The notes under the pieces were generated by a model. The model saw nothing but the letters and a program-made list of their open reading frames with translations, was not told the DNA's origin and ran no database searches. The translations under genes and the position numbers were made by a program. This document shows, piece after piece, positions 1 to 12,015 of a DNA stretch of 64,000 bases. This stretch comes from Cerrena zonata (Eukaryota > Basidiomycota > Agaricomycetes > Polyporales > Cerrenaceae). The stretch is from the NCBI GenBank assembly GCA_038087015.1, contig JASBNA010000012.1:310001-374000 (forward strand), written 5' to 3'. How positions within the stretch are numbered: position 1 is the stretch's first letter; every line of letters begins with the position of its first letter.

Positions 1-491
1 TCTTCTGGACATCTCAAACTTACAGATGCTTGGGGAACGGCTTTGGAACCTGCACCTGTAACACCCTGGATTGAGAACTCTGCCTTTGATTTCCTGGCAG
101 GGACTATTCAGACTGTGGTCAAGACATCCAAGAGGTGGAACAATCCTGATATTCCAGTCGCAGTCGCCCCTGGAATCTTATCAGGGAACACCGGTAATAT
201 ATATTCCATGTTATTGCCTATGTATAAGGCTCGCTGACCGCGTAACAGATACAAGATACTACTGGAAGCTCACCAAGAACATATTCCGTTACCGACATGT
301 TAGTCGGTTTGATAAGTACAATGGTGCTCATACTGTGAACGAGGGTATGGTTCTCTCTACTCTACTTGCTACCTACTGCTAACCGTTTGCTACTAATGAT
401 AATAGCTATATTCGCCGAAGCGTTTATTGACCTAATCCGTTTCTTTACAATTACGATTCTTAATGCAGATGAAACAGATCTTTTGGGGTGA
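1..491 (+). CDS. Gly-Xaa carboxypeptidase (M20 family), 3' part only
   Basis: This is the C-terminal end of a vacuolar Gly-Xaa carboxypeptidase of the Cps1 type, a zinc metallopeptidase of the M20 family that removes C-terminal residues from peptides. The gene enters from the left edge already in frame 1. Three exons can be joined: 1-193, 249-344 and 406-491, with introns 194-248 and 345-405 that both start GT and end AG. The spliced reading contains GNTDTRYYW followed by NIFRY, the conserved C-terminal motif of this family, and ends in a helix-like tail (FIDLIRFF, then NADE) with TGA at 489-491. The N-terminal catalytic part lies outside the window, so activity cannot be judged. The family assignment is recognition from motif memory. 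The exon boundaries are supported by frame continuity across both introns. Confidence 0.85.
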
Positions 492-917
492 TGTTATATT
501 TAGATGTACTATGTTTAGTTCTTGCATGTAGTCTGCTCGGACCAACCCTATACCCTAGGTTGGGTAGATAAGGAACTGTAATATACCTCTGTGAAAGTAT
601 GTCAAACCGTGTTTCTGTAAATGAGAGCGCGATGACGTTGGAGACCAGACAATATAGACAAGCCATGTCTTGAGCTTTATATTGAACCACGAGACCTTTG
701 TACGCACGGTCTAGATTATTAAATGTGCCCATTTCGTGGGGTTATACGTGTAAGCTGAATGCCACGCCACCGAAACTACGAGACCTGCCTGATTAGGGGA
801 CGGTTCTAGGCAAGGTACGGTTAAGGTACAAGCGACTTCTCATTACATTACATCCTTCCCATCCGCCATTTGTTCTTAGCTGGCAGCCATTCTTTCTCTA
901 ACATATTATACTTAACA
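492..917. other. intergenic, 426 nt
   Basis: No coding signal is seen on either strand. It lies between the stop of the carboxypeptidase gene and the start of the next gene on the same strand, so it should hold the 3' end of one and the promoter of the other. Confidence 0.5.
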
Positions 918-2277
918 ATGGGCTCTATTCAAAGCTATTTAACGTCCCCAACCGCCCTCCTTCTCGTAGCTGTCGTCGGTGCTGCCAGCTATGCGACTTC
1001 CAAGCACACTTTGCAGCCACCACTAGACTCCACATCACCGAGCGCAATTGAATCTGCCACCAAGCAATCAAACAACGTTCCTGGATCTACCAATACTACC
1101 ACTGCATCTTCTGGCTCTAAGAAGAACAAGAAAAAGAAACAGCAGAATGCTGTTACTAGTGACGCGCCGTCGAGCTCTGGAGCCCAAGCTAATGTCGTGT
1201 CTTTCCCTCCTATCATCCCAGGTGGCTTTGAGCCTACCACCCCTACTGCCCCCGAGACTCCTGCAGAGTCTGCTACCAAGTCGAAGAAGAAGAAGAAAGC
1301 CAAGAAGGCTAGCACCCCCGCTGGCGGTGCAGGTGCTCGTATCACTCCTACTGAACCGCAGTCAGACTCATCTGCCACCGCACCGGAGTCGCACACAAAG
1401 CCTCAAAAGAAGAAGAGCCCTGCACCGAAGCCTCTAGCGCAATCATCATTGTTAGAGAACGAAGGACCCTGGACCCGTGTCGAATCTCGTAAGCGCACTG
1501 CTCCTGAAGGGTCAGCGAGCTCCAGTGCACCAGCGAGGCCGGAGAGTGATGCTGGAATCACTTCCATAACTGGCACCTCTTCTTCTGTTGCTGATGAGGC
1601 TGAAGCGGAGACGTCTCATGCAGAGGAGAACAGACGTACACTGGCTGAGAAGCTATTGCCGAAGGCCAGGAAGACTGGGGTCGAAGAGTACGTGTCCAAC
1701 TAACAGTCTACGTGTTTTCATATTGCTTATGAGTGTATTGGGTGTGCTTAGTATGCTTGAGACTCCTGATGTTCCAACAATAGGACGTGTCATGCGTGTC
1801 GCACCACGTCCCGACGAGCGGCCGGCAGCTGGATTCTCATGGGGAGATTATGAGGACGTGGACGAATCTCGTCTGACTGCAGATGATGCAGACGGGGAGG
1901 ATGACGAAGGTGGTTGGGTGGTGAAGAGCAGCCGTCCCAAGACAAGTAAGTCTCTTCGACTTGTCTTAACATACTCGACATCTCGTTAACATCGATTTAT
2001 TGTATTCACAGAACCTCAGTCAACGGGTAGTCAGACTTCCCAACCCTCCTCCGCACCGGAGGCCCTGACCAAAAAGCAACGTCAGAATGCTGCCAAACGT
2101 GAGGCTCAGAAGGCTGCTAAGGCTGATGCGGAAGCTGAACGCCAGGCTGCATTGGCTAAACACAAGCGTGACCTCGAGAGGGTTAAGATAGCAGAGCAGT
2201 TGAACAGTTCAAAGGGGAAGAAGAGCGGAGGCATGTCTTCGTACGTTAACGAGAAGGGACAGCTGGTCTGGGATTAG
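918..2277 (+). CDS. lysine-rich, N-terminally membrane-anchored protein of unknown function
   Basis: The predicted protein is about 409 aa from three exons: 918-1687, 1752-1945 and 2012-2277. The ATG at 918 (MGSIQSYL) is preferred over the in-frame ATG at 870 because a hydrophobic stretch (ALLLVAVVGAASYA, residues about 12-25) then sits at the N-terminus as a signal anchor. The middle is low complexity and rich in Ser, Thr, Pro and Ala, with repeated lysine blocks such as KKNKKKKQQ and KSKKKKKAKK. The third quarter holds a short acidic segment, and the C-terminus has a likely charged coiled coil (KKQRQNAAKREAQKAAKAD) before a conserved-looking end, YVNEKGQLVWD. The layout suggests an ER or outer-membrane anchored protein with a basic cytosolic tail that could touch RNA or ribosomes. 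That role is inference from composition only and no family was recognised. Confidence 0.75.
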
Positions 2278-2597
2278 ATTTTCATATTGGTTGTTTCATC
2301 GTTTCATTGCTACATTGGAAGGTGGCGGAATTGGCACAGTTGGGGACATTATGCCTCATAAATCATGGTCTTTAAGTTTCGTTATGGTTTCTATTTTTGC
2401 TTCACTACATACCTGCTTTCTAGTTCTCCCCTTGTTTTCTTGCATTTGTTGCCTACTTTTCGGTTTGACTTCTACCTGGTATGGCAGAGGACTCATGGAT
2501 ACCACGTAAAGAAGTTATCATATCACATTAATATGCTCCAATGTATATCTACCATTTTGGACCCTACAACACTAGTTGCAGCCGCACTGGAACGTTC

Positions 2598-4258
2598 TCA
2601 AGTTCTATAATCTCCGTTGATCCTCACGTATTCCTATGAAAAGTGCCAGTACCATGAGTTCGACATTCATCCCAATTTCGTAACCAAAAATGCATGTCAT
2701 AACCACAGAAAGACGAAATCCGAAGGTAACATGAAGAAAAACACGGGAAGCGCAGGAAACACTGAAAACCCAATGAACGGATCACTCACATAGCTGAAAT
2801 CACAAGTCCAGTACTTTGCACTCTCATTTCCGAGGCCCAGTTCGACTTGGATCTCCAAGTCCTCGGAGCTGATGATCTCCGTAGCACGAGCTTCGTTGAC
2901 TTTCTCGGGCTCACCGTTGACGAGCAAACGGAGTGGAACTGTTCCATCGGTTGGGATGAAGGAGACCGAGACTCGGCTTGGGTCGAGGGGTGTGGCAAGG
3001 GGGATGGAACCCGTTGCTGCGAGGATACGACCCCAGCTAGAAATAGTACATATTTGTTAATGTGTGGAAATTAGTTTCGGGGTAACTGCGTACTTGGCGT
3101 CTTCACCGTAGAGTGCGGTCTTGACGAGAGCAGAAGTGGAGATGCGGGAAGCAATTTTGTGGGCATCCTCGTAGCTAGTAGCACCCTATCGTTGTATTGC
3201 ATTTTCATAAGATTGCATCTTAAAGCAAATAATAATAGACTTACGTTGACAGAAACTGTCACAAACTTAGTTGCGCCTTCACCATCTCGAACGACCAGCT
3301 TTGCGAGATCAATAGCAAAATTTGTTAGCTCCTGCTTGAAGACGTCAAATGATGCCGGATCCGTCTTTTCGTCGATCTCCTGGGCACCTTCTGCAGCAGC
3401 ACCATTCGCCAAAACCAAAATAGTATCGTTCGTCGACATGTCTCCATCTACACTGATAGAGTTGAAACTTCTGTCGACAGCGTACGTCAAGGCAGATTGT
3501 AAGCTCCGAGGAGAGACGGCTGCATCAGTCAAGATGCACCCTAAAAGCGTTGCGTGAAGTTGTCCAGAAGGAGGTCCCATGTTGGGGTGGATCATGCCTG
3601 CGCCCTTGTCCATACCCGCGAGACGGTATTCTTTACCATTGATACTGAAGGTTCGGGCACGCAGTTTCGGAAAGGTATCTGTCGTCATGAATGCGCGAGC
3701 TGCAAGCTCCCATGCTTCAAAGCTCGAGCCTAACGTGGAAGTGTTACCAGGTGTCTTCGGGGACTGGGAAGCAATTCCGGTGAGAATCTTCTGGATAGGG
3801 AGGTTTTGTCCGATGACACCAGTAGACATGACCATAGTTTCATTTTTTTGAGGTACGGGCTCGAGAAGGGCATCTGTAGCAGATACCATCGCCCATGCAT
3901 CCTCCATCCCTTGCTTTCCGGTCACGGCATTGGCACATCCACTGTTTACCACAACAGCCCTAACACGGCCTTGTGATTTTTCAAGCACTTGTTGGGATAC
4001 GACGACTGGTGCAGCTTTGAATGCATTTCGCGTGAAACATGCTGCCGCAGAGGCAGGTCGCGGGGAGGTGGAAAGTATGATTCCCAAGTCAGGAACGCCT
4101 GCTTTCTTCTTCACACCAGCATGGATACCTGTGAGGACGTAGCCTTTCGGAAACGCAGAATCTGGGATCGGGGCATGAAAGTGTGTTTTTGAAGGAATTG
4201 GTTTGGAGGTAAAAGTGGACTGAAAGCGCCTCAAGATGGAGGTTTTTAGTGAAGCCAT
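2598..4258 (-). CDS. ArgJ, bifunctional glutamate N-acetyltransferase / amino-acid N-acetyltransferase, mitochondrial
   Basis: ArgJ moves the acetyl group from N-acetylornithine to glutamate, and can also use acetyl-CoA, closing the acetyl cycle of arginine synthesis in mitochondria. Four exons are read on the minus strand: 4258-3245, 3185-3094, 3036-2790 and 2633-2598, giving about 462 aa, the normal size. The N-terminus ([16 protein letters not shown]) looks like a mitochondrial import peptide. Family landmarks are [12 protein letters not shown], the [10 protein letters not shown] segment, and the self-cleavage site in [12 protein letters not shown], where the threonine becomes the N-terminal nucleophile of the beta chain. 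The last exon gives [10 protein letters not shown], the typical ArgJ ending. That exon is only 36 nt and follows a 156-nt intron, so it is easily missed. The gene is divergent from the eL33 gene. Confidence 0.95.
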
Positions 4259-4769
4259 ATTTTAGTGACTCGAATTAGCCGACTGTACTATGGACTCTTA
4301 TACTTGTACATATATGACTCGCGTAAACCGCGCAGGTACTCCGATATGGCCCTCGAACATGGGCTAAACGTGTACGTAGAGTTAAGAAGACAGAAAGATA
4401 TGAAGAAGTATATTCCCTTCGTTCCGAGGCTCGCCCGCAAATAGCGTTAAACGAGTAAACCTACAGTATGCAAAATACACACCAACGAGGGGTTGAAGCC
4501 TAAAGCACCATTGCTCTGCCATCGCTCCGTTACTCGAACCCGTCTCAAATGGGACGGCGACCGAGTGCAGTTCCGAAACTGCATCGACGGACAAGAAAAG
4601 AAGCAAAATATAGAGGAGTTCTGTATTTCAACACGGACTGAGCACCATAAATGGAAGTTCGGTCGCACGCTGTGAGTGTGAAGCGCTCGTGTGGTGAACG
4701 CCTGGCGGCTTCGTGAAAGTTTGGTGACCATCCTCAAGACTATCGATATCGGCCGGTTCAACGACAAAA
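4259..4769. promoter_or_regulatory. shared upstream region between ArgJ and eL33
   Basis: About 510 nt separate the divergent start codons of the arginine gene (minus) and the ribosomal protein gene (plus), so both promoters must lie here. No convincing TATA box or named factor site was found. Open frames on the minus strand here show no family motif and look like chance. Confidence 0.5.
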
Positions 4770-5510
4770 ATGGGCTCAACAAGGTGAGAATCGTCTTGCT
4801 GAACCTCTGATGGACGATTTGGAGACAGGAATCACACTGGGAAGTTGTAGGAAAGAGAGGAATAGGCTGGATTGACGGCGGCTTGGTCGGATGGAGGCTC
4901 CTAACACTATGCACCAACTGCAGCAAAATTCACCTTACTTTCTGGCGACCCCTGGATCCATCTATCTTTCTTGTCTATTGCTCGTGAAACTGCTCCGGAC
5001 TGGATTGCTTACATACTTGTGTCTGTAGACTCTACTCGAAGGGACGTGTTCTCGGCCACAAGCGTGCCAAGCGTAACACCCGCCCCAACACATCCCTCAT
5101 TCAGATTGAGGGTGTCGCCACTAAGGAGGACGCTCAATTCTACCTCGGAAAGGTGAGTTATAGGTTAATGATTGGAATTCAAAAGATTAAGAAATAATCA
5201 TTTGTAGCGTGTTGCATACGTTTACCGGGCAAAGAAGGCTATTGAGGGCTCAAAGGTCCGGGTGATCTGGGGGTGCGTTGCTTGATTCGACCTCATACTG
5301 ATCTCCTTGACTAAAACTAACCCATCTTCTAGCCGTGTCACTCGCTCTCACGGTAACTCTGGTGCCGTTAAGTCAAAATTCACTTCCAACCTGCCGCCAC
5401 ACGCTTTCGGTGCCAGCGTTCGTGTGGTATGTCCCAGCACTACAATGCAACATGCAACCAATAACTCACGAATATGACTTTTCTAGATGTTGTACCCCTC
5501 CACCATCTAA
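4770..5510 (+). CDS. 60S ribosomal protein eL33 (L33 / L35Ae)
   Basis: This is a structural protein of the large cytosolic ribosomal subunit. Five exons are read: 4770-4783, 5029-5152, 5208-5272, 5333-5426 and 5487-5510, giving 106 aa, close to the 107-110 aa of yeast and human homologues. The first exon codes for only MGSTR, with the Arg codon split, and is followed by a 245-nt intron, longer than any other in the gene. The family signature is clear: [12 protein letters not shown], then [17 protein letters not shown] and AYVYRAKK, and finally [10 protein letters not shown] and FGASVRVMLYPSTI. The last exon is 24 nt. A long first intron right after a very short first coding exon is typical of fungal ribosomal protein genes. 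No snoRNA boxes were seen in the introns. Confidence 0.95.
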
Positions 5511-6370
5511 TTTACTCGCATGTTTTTCGCATTTCCTCTAGCTTTACGTATCTGCAATATGACATGCTTCCATGACTTGCATGCACTTTCGATGTTTTGT
5601 GCGCTCATAGGAAATATATGTACCACTAAGACCTCTATTCCCTTTCGCTGACGCATCGAGATCGTACAACTATTTCATGTGTTACGGCCATGACTTAGTG
5701 CTTCAATTTGAGAAGTTCACTTGTGCGCTCCAATTGACGTCTTGTTCAACTTATAAGTGCTATTTATATCACTAGCGGAACCGATCAGCGAGGTACGCCT
5801 CTGAGAAGTCTGCCATCGTAAGTGCTGTTATTTTACCTGCGATTAAAATACTCTTCTATCGCTTTACTTCTTTTAGACAACAGCTCTCGATGACGCCTTC
5901 CCGTTGATTGATCTCAGCTTCTCCACTCGCTGGACTACCGCTCTCACCTGACACCCAGACGCTCCTATTGCGTCAAAGAAGACAGATACTTGCAATACTT
6001 GCTCATACTTCAAAAATAACTTTCCCTCCGCTTTCGACTTGTCTTTATCCCATGAGGCAAAGTTGCCTCGCATGGTTCGAGGCACTTTTTGGCGTAAGAG
6101 TGAAGCTTGGCTTGAAATTCCGTGATTGTTTTACCCATGTCCTTTCAAAACTTTGGCTGCCCTGTCAACGCTCTTGCAGGGTTGTTTCTTGCTCCGCTCA
6201 TGATCTACCCCACGCATAATTTCCGGGAGTACACGCAAATTTGAGTTGTACTGGTTATAAGGGCTAGCGTTGTTGATAACAGTCCGAGATCTCGTCTTGT
6301 CTCCCCGTGATCCCCACTTGTGCCTACTGGATTCCAGACGACCTGGTTTTGGAACTTTCCCTAGTTCAAC
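5511..6370. other. intergenic, 860 nt, no gene supported
   Basis: Two stretches have splice-like edges and plausible codons: about 5610-5668 after a CTCATAG acceptor, and about 5775-5819 joined across a GTAAGT..TTTTAG intron to 5878-5952. They do not share a continuous frame with a start codon, and no family was recognised, so no gene is called. The 3' UTR of eL33 and the promoter of the transporter gene also lie here. Confidence 0.4.
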
Positions 6371-9021
6371 ATGTCGAACGAGAAACCCTTGGAGGATTCC
6401 GCGCCTGGGACACGAGAGAGTATCGAGAAGTCTGAGAAGGTTCACAATGACACTAAACCTACTACCGAAGAAGATTTCTACGACTTCGGCGGTGCTTCTG
6501 CACTTCCACCTCCTCCGCAACTCACGCCAGCAGAAGAGAGGAAACTGTATAGGAAGATTGATTGGAGGATTATGCCGATTGTGACGGCGATGTATTTGTT
6601 TTCGTTCCTGGATCGAGGTGCGTCTGATCTGCTTTTCGCGTGTGGAATCAACTTGGACGTGTTGGAGCTGACGATATGTGGTGGTTGTAGGGAATATTGG
6701 TGGGTGGTGTTTTTCCATGTGTAGAGATAACGGAATGAATATGAGAATCAGGGAACGCGAAACTGCAGGGTCTTACGACAGAGCTTAACTTGACTGGGAA
6801 TCGGTATAATATTGCACTGGTATGTCATTAGACGCTACATACACGTTTGTTACATTGGTCTAATCAACTTTTGCAGACAATGTATTTCATAGTACGTGTT
6901 ACCTCTCCCCAATCAATCGACTGGTGAACTTAGGAGCACGTAGCCATACTGTCTTGTTGAATGTCCTGCCAAGTACGTGTATACAATCATTTAAGTTTTC
7001 GTTTATGTGTAATCTGACTGTCTTGTGCCATCAGTCTTGTTGTAAAGAAACTCAGACCTTCAAGGTATGCCTTCGACGACCAGAAACCTTTTTTCAACTC
7101 AACTAACGACTAATGTCTTACAAGATGGCTACCGGGCATAACAGTTGCATGGGGTATTATCATGTAAGTCATTAAATGATCTGTGATGTTATGTATACAC
7201 AACAAATGCTCATCAAACTTCGTTAGGACCTGCATGGGTCTCGTCCAGAAGTGTGTTTCCATAAATCCAAAACTGACTTGAAAATGCGAGAGTGCTGAAT
7301 CCTTCGTCACACTAGTTACCCTCAGCTTGTAGTTTTGCGAGTCCTCCTAGGAATAGCAGAGGCAGGTTTCTTCCCCGGCGTTGTCTTATGGTATGTTCTT
7401 CAATGGATTCTCGTCTGATAGTCTCATTCCTAAACGTGTTTAGTTTGACCATGTGGTACCCAAGGCATATGCTCCAATTCAGAGTAGGACTGTTTTGGGG
7501 AGGTGCGACCGTAGCGGGTGCCTTCTCTGGTTTGCTCGCCTATGGAATATCGTTCATAAGTGGGAAGAGAGGTTTGTTGGGCTGGTCTTGGATCTTTGTA
7601 AGTACCAGAAATATTTTTACACATTTATCGTACAGGTGAATTGATCAACTATTCGGATAGATCATCGAAGGGATGGCGACAGTCGTTGTTGGGGTTCTAG
7701 GATTTTTCTGTACGTTTTCTATTGAAGAAACATTTTGTAGTAGTTGATCATATTCCTCTCAGTGCTTGTCGACTTTCCTGCTACAGCGAAGTTCATTACG
7801 CCAGAAGAACGTACTTACATTATCTGGCGGAAGAAATACGACAACTCAACTGTTGGAGAAGCGGAGCACTTCAAGGCTCGTCATGTCTGGAAGGCTATAT
7901 CTGACTGGCAGGTCCGTATCCACCTTCTAGTTGCTAATAACATCACACTGACTTTATTCTGCAGTTGTGGGTACACGTCTTGATTTACATGTCTGTCATT
8001 GGACCTCGTGCGTCATTACATTCTGTCCACAATATGGATAAGTGATTAACCTTGAAAGCAGTGTACAGCATTTCATTCTTCCTTCCGTGAGTTTCCTGGC
8101 CCTGCCTACGATATCCCGAGCTTAACGCAATTTATGCCATTCACTAGCTCAATTATTAATGGGTGGGTGATTCCTCAATACTGTCTCACCATAAGTATCT
8201 AACTAGGTAACAGATTTGGATTCTCCCCAGCAATCAGTCAACTACTTACGGTACCTCCTTACGTCTGCGCCAGTAAGATTCGCATTTATCTCTTGATTGA
8301 CATTAAATAGCTCAACATTGTCTAATCTCTTGCTTCAGCCATCGTAACAGTGATATTCGCAATCTGGTCTGACCGCGTTCAGAAACGTGCACCCTTCATC
8401 TACGCAAGTTTGTTAATGGCACTAATCGGATTCTCGATCAATATCTCCAACGCTCCTCACGGGGTGAAGTACTTTGGAACGTTCTTCTGTGTCAGTGGGA
8501 GCTATGCGGCATTCCCTGGCGTTATATCCTGGTGCGTTTGCTTTGATAAGTTGTTGTCCAGGTCACTCTCTTAAGGTTGCATTTTAGGTTGGGGAATAAT
8601 GTTGCTGGTCAGTACAAGCGAGCAGCGAGCATTGCGTTACATATTGGTCTCGGAAATCTCGCAGGAGGTATGTGACGATATCATTTTCAGTAAGTGCATG
8701 GCCTATACTGGTGTATTACAGCCATTGCGTCAAATACGTATCGATCTCAAGACGCGCCACGTTATGTCATTGGCCGTAAGTTCTCCATATCAGATCAGAA
8801 CATGCACATCTAATCGTCACCTATTTTTCATAGATGGTATCGCACTCATGTTTGTGGGGATTGGTCTTATAGTGGTACCTGTTGCTGCGACGCTCTATAT
8901 CAGGATCAATGCCAAACGCGAGGCCGAGCTGAGAAATATGGAGGAAAATGGAATCAGGTTAACTGCAGATGAGGTACGAGAGCTTGGAGATCGTGCTCCT
9001 GACTTCAGGTATATCTTGTAG
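6371..9021 (+). CDS. MFS transporter, anion:cation symporter (ACS) family, allantoate/nicotinate permease type
   Basis: This is a plasma-membrane permease of the Dal5/Tna1-like ACS group, which takes up organic anions such as vitamins, allantoate or related carboxylates by proton symport. The substrate cannot be read from the sequence. The gene is split into many small exons. The N-terminus is hydrophilic (MSNEKPLEDS...), then RKIDWRIMPIVTAMYLFSFL starts helix 1. The family motif DRGNIGNAKLQGL is assembled from three exons, one of them a 9-nt microexon at 6691-6699. Further landmarks are TMWYPRHMLQFRVGLFWG, WIFIIEG, LVDFPATAKFITPEER, a short run of small exons, YKRAASIA and the C-terminal LGDRAPDFRYIL, which is the usual ACS ending. 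Stop TAG is at 9019-9021. About 12 helices are expected. Exon joins in the middle (6890-8350) are approximate. Confidence 0.88.
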
Positions 9022-9694
9022 ATTCCCATGCTTCTAAACGCGATCGAAGAGTCATCATGATTCAAGCTTCTAATGATATAGACTGATATAGCATCATACT
9101 ACTAGACTATCACTCCTCTAAAAGGGGCAATATGATCGCTGATATTGCTCTGCGCCAAATCAAGGAAGAACGTTGGTTCTTGCCCAACCAGGTATTCCGT
9201 TGGGAAATGACGTCCAGGGTTTGAGAAGATGGTCATCATCTCGTAACTCGGAACGGAAGTTACATACCACTGACGTGAGAGGACCACGACGCCCAGGGAT
9301 ATTTTCATTATAGGGATAGGTTCTACTTCTCCTTTCGTGTAGTCTCGAAGGGTGAGATTCACATAATCGTGGAAGGCTCTTGCCTGTGATGTTCACTACT
9401 GCTAGCGGTCGGCTGACGCCCTTATTTGGATCTCAAGCGCCGTATGACTCGCTGCAAAATCAATTTCACCCCAACATGGACCCATGGACCTGATCACATA
9501 TCCGATCTTGGTAGTATGACTCTCCTTGACTCCTTCTCTTGCTCTCGAAATAACACAAGCATTACGTCCAGCATACATTTGTGTAACATCCATGAGGTCG
9601 ATTATCACGATGTAACATGCCAGGTAGTACTATATAATATGCCATCGCGATGCATAGTGAATCATCCGAGTCCTAATCCCCACATCCCAACAAA
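9022..9694. other. intergenic with TATA-like box at 9631-9638
   Basis: No gene is seen. A TATATAAT element at 9631-9638 lies 57 nt upstream of the next ATG at 9695 and is a fair promoter candidate for the oxygenase-like gene. The short antisense frames here show no family motif. Confidence 0.5.
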
Positions 9695-11170
9695 ATGTCT
9701 GAATCTGATGCGTCTGAGTCTCACTGTATTGCTGCCGATTCTTTCCCTGCCTCTCCCTCTCCGAGTCCTACTCCCGACCCTACCCCTGAAGACTTGGAGC
9801 TAGAAATCTTCGGTCGCATCCAAGGTATCCTAACTCACAGGAAACCTTATTGCAGTGGTACCCTGGACGTCGACAAGGATCAAATGGTTCTTTTCTACGG
9901 AAAAGATGCGAAGACTGCTGGGTGAGTTTGATACGTCGTTGATTTCAGGACAAAACACTCATACTACGAGATCAGTCGTATCGATTTTAGTGATACGACT
10001 AATGAGGAATTGCAACATCTATTGAAGACCTGTGAACAAGCGACTTTTGGTGTCAACCAAGAGTCCGTCCTTGATGAGCAATATCGCAAATCGAGAAAAC
10101 TAGACACTGCCCACTTTAGCCCACTCTTCGACGTGAATGGGATAAATCTCACTGGCTTGCTCCGTCGAGAATTTCTTCCCGATAAGTTACATGATGTGGA
10201 TATCCGTATTGCGAGGTACAAGTTGAATGTCTATGGTGCGTAATCTTATCGGCGCGCGTAAGCGTGAGCTGATTTTGACAACGTTGCTTAGAACCCGGAT
10301 CATTTTTTAAACCTCATGTCGACACGCCTAGAGGCAGGGAATATGTTTGGATCTCTTGTCATCGTCTTCCCGACTCCTCATGAGGGCGGTGCTCTTGTCC
10401 TTCGTGATGCAGGGAAAGAATGGACTGTCGACGCGGCCCACGACATTGCCTCCAACCCAGAATTATGTGTGGCTTTTGCCGCCTTTTACGGCGACGTTGA
10501 GCACGAAGTTTTACCCGTCACTTCTGGCTATCGCGTGACTATGACGTACAACCTCTACTATGAGAGGACGCCCCCTCTCAAGTACATCCGCACTAATGTC
10601 AACGAACCTTACGAACAGCTGAAGGCCGTGCTGGAAGAGATGCTCGCTCATCCCCAAATTCTTCCTGATGGTGGTTATCTTGGATTCGGTTTGCAACGCC
10701 AGTACGGACTGAGCGAGGACACCGATCTGAGTACGCTTGTTCAAAACCTCAAAGGAAGTGATGCCCTTCTGATGACGGTCTGCGATGATCTGTCTATCGA
10801 TGTCTCTGTCCGAATGCTCTATAGTGGTGACGATGGGTATGATGTTCTTGCCCATCAAATCTATGATATAGGTCACGAAACTGTTGAGGAGTACCCTTAC
10901 GCCGACTACATCATTCAAAATGATAGCGAGGCTTTCCGTGTCAATACAGACAAACGCGACAAGGATTCGAAGATGCCTATGATCAGATGGGTTGTTGGAA
11001 ATATTAAGCTCGGCTATGTTTCTCAGACGATATCGACCTATGGAAATGAGCCGTCTTTGGATCAGATGTATGGGCATGTCTGTCTGATTATAACTATCGG
11101 GCCTCACGGGGACAGGCAAAATATAGACAACTTGCCGCAGCGCGATGACGACGATAATGATTATTACTAG
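9695..11170 (+). CDS. 2OG-Fe(II) oxygenase-like protein with an apparent frameshift
   Basis: This belongs to a fungal group of Fe(II)/2-oxoglutarate dioxygenase domain proteins, related to prolyl-4-hydroxylase folds. Exons are 9695-9921, 9976-10235 and 10292-11170. After a Ser/Pro-rich N-terminus the domain starts near DLELEIFGRI. Metal ligands are visible: His and Asp in PHVDTPRG (about 10311-10335) and the distal His in GDVEHEVLP, followed by GYRVTMTYN, whose Arg should bind 2-oxoglutarate. The exon-3 frame that gives PHVDTPRG runs into a stop after 16 further codons, whereas the conserved continuation NMFGSLVIVFPTPHEGG is one base ahead. The likely cause is one extra G in GGG at 10337-10339. 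The gene is therefore either a young pseudogene or contains a base error. The C-terminus ends in an acidic tail (DDDDNDYY). Confidence 0.75.
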
Positions 11171-12015
11171 GTAGTACAACTTAGTGGTATACAGTCTAAG
11201 ACATCCGTAGTCTATCTGTAGTAGATGCAGTGACAAAGTTGCATCTAACATCATCATACTTGTCGTATGTCGAACAACGAAAACTTGATGTGTAAAGTAT
11301 GAATAATCGGAACTTGAGAAGCTTGAGAGTTCGAATGGCACTTCTCACGGTTGTGATGGGACTGTCAAACGCTTGTCATTCTCAGGCTGTGCCTTCAAGT
11401 TCAAGTTGTTTTACTCTAGTCCTTGACCTTGTTCCCGGTATGTGTTTCTTTGTTATCTCATCGATTGTTTTTCAAAGAGTTATTGTCCAAAGTATTCATA
11501 GTAGCCGCAGGATCTACGGTCGCATTGTAGTCCACGATATCGCAACATGCGTAATCCTCATGGCTTGGTTTCCCACACCTGACGTGTATCGCCCAAACAA
11601 TGCACCCATGATCACCTCCATTAGGCCCGTATCCCTGTTTGTCCAACCAAACAAGCTACCCTGACAAGGGGAATATCTAAGGTCATCGATGGTTATCTGC
11701 ACTCGATATGTTTAGCATTTGTTTTCCGCAGGACCTGGCAATAGGCATTTTCTTTGGCTACATCGCAAACGGGTATGAATATATTTCCCCCCTCAAGGCA
11801 ACATACAAGGACAAATGTGTACGTTTCATTGAGACGTTGTATAGGACTAGAGGGGCCATCAAAAGAGAACAGTATGGAAGCATCGTGTCCTGGTGTGAGG
11901 ATAAAGGGTCCTGTGTCGTAACCACTAGTCCTGTCTGCCCTCTTTCCCTTCCCCCGGCCTCCCCTCCGAGTCGTCTACTCCCTGATACTCTTTACGTTAC
12001 ACAAAGTGAACGAGA
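11171..12015. other. intergenic, 845 nt
   Basis: Only short, mutually overlapping frames on both strands are seen, without recognisable motifs. It should contain the 3' UTR of the oxygenase-like gene and the promoter of the DUF6535 gene. Confidence 0.4.

Noticed and set aside
989..1396. 135-codon antisense gene
   Set aside because: It mirrors the low-complexity Lys/Ser-rich exon of the plus-strand gene and reads as a run of Phe, typical of an antisense shadow.
5600..5960. a small multi-exon gene after eL33
   Set aside because: Splice-like edges exist, but no single frame with a start codon links the pieces and no family was recognised.
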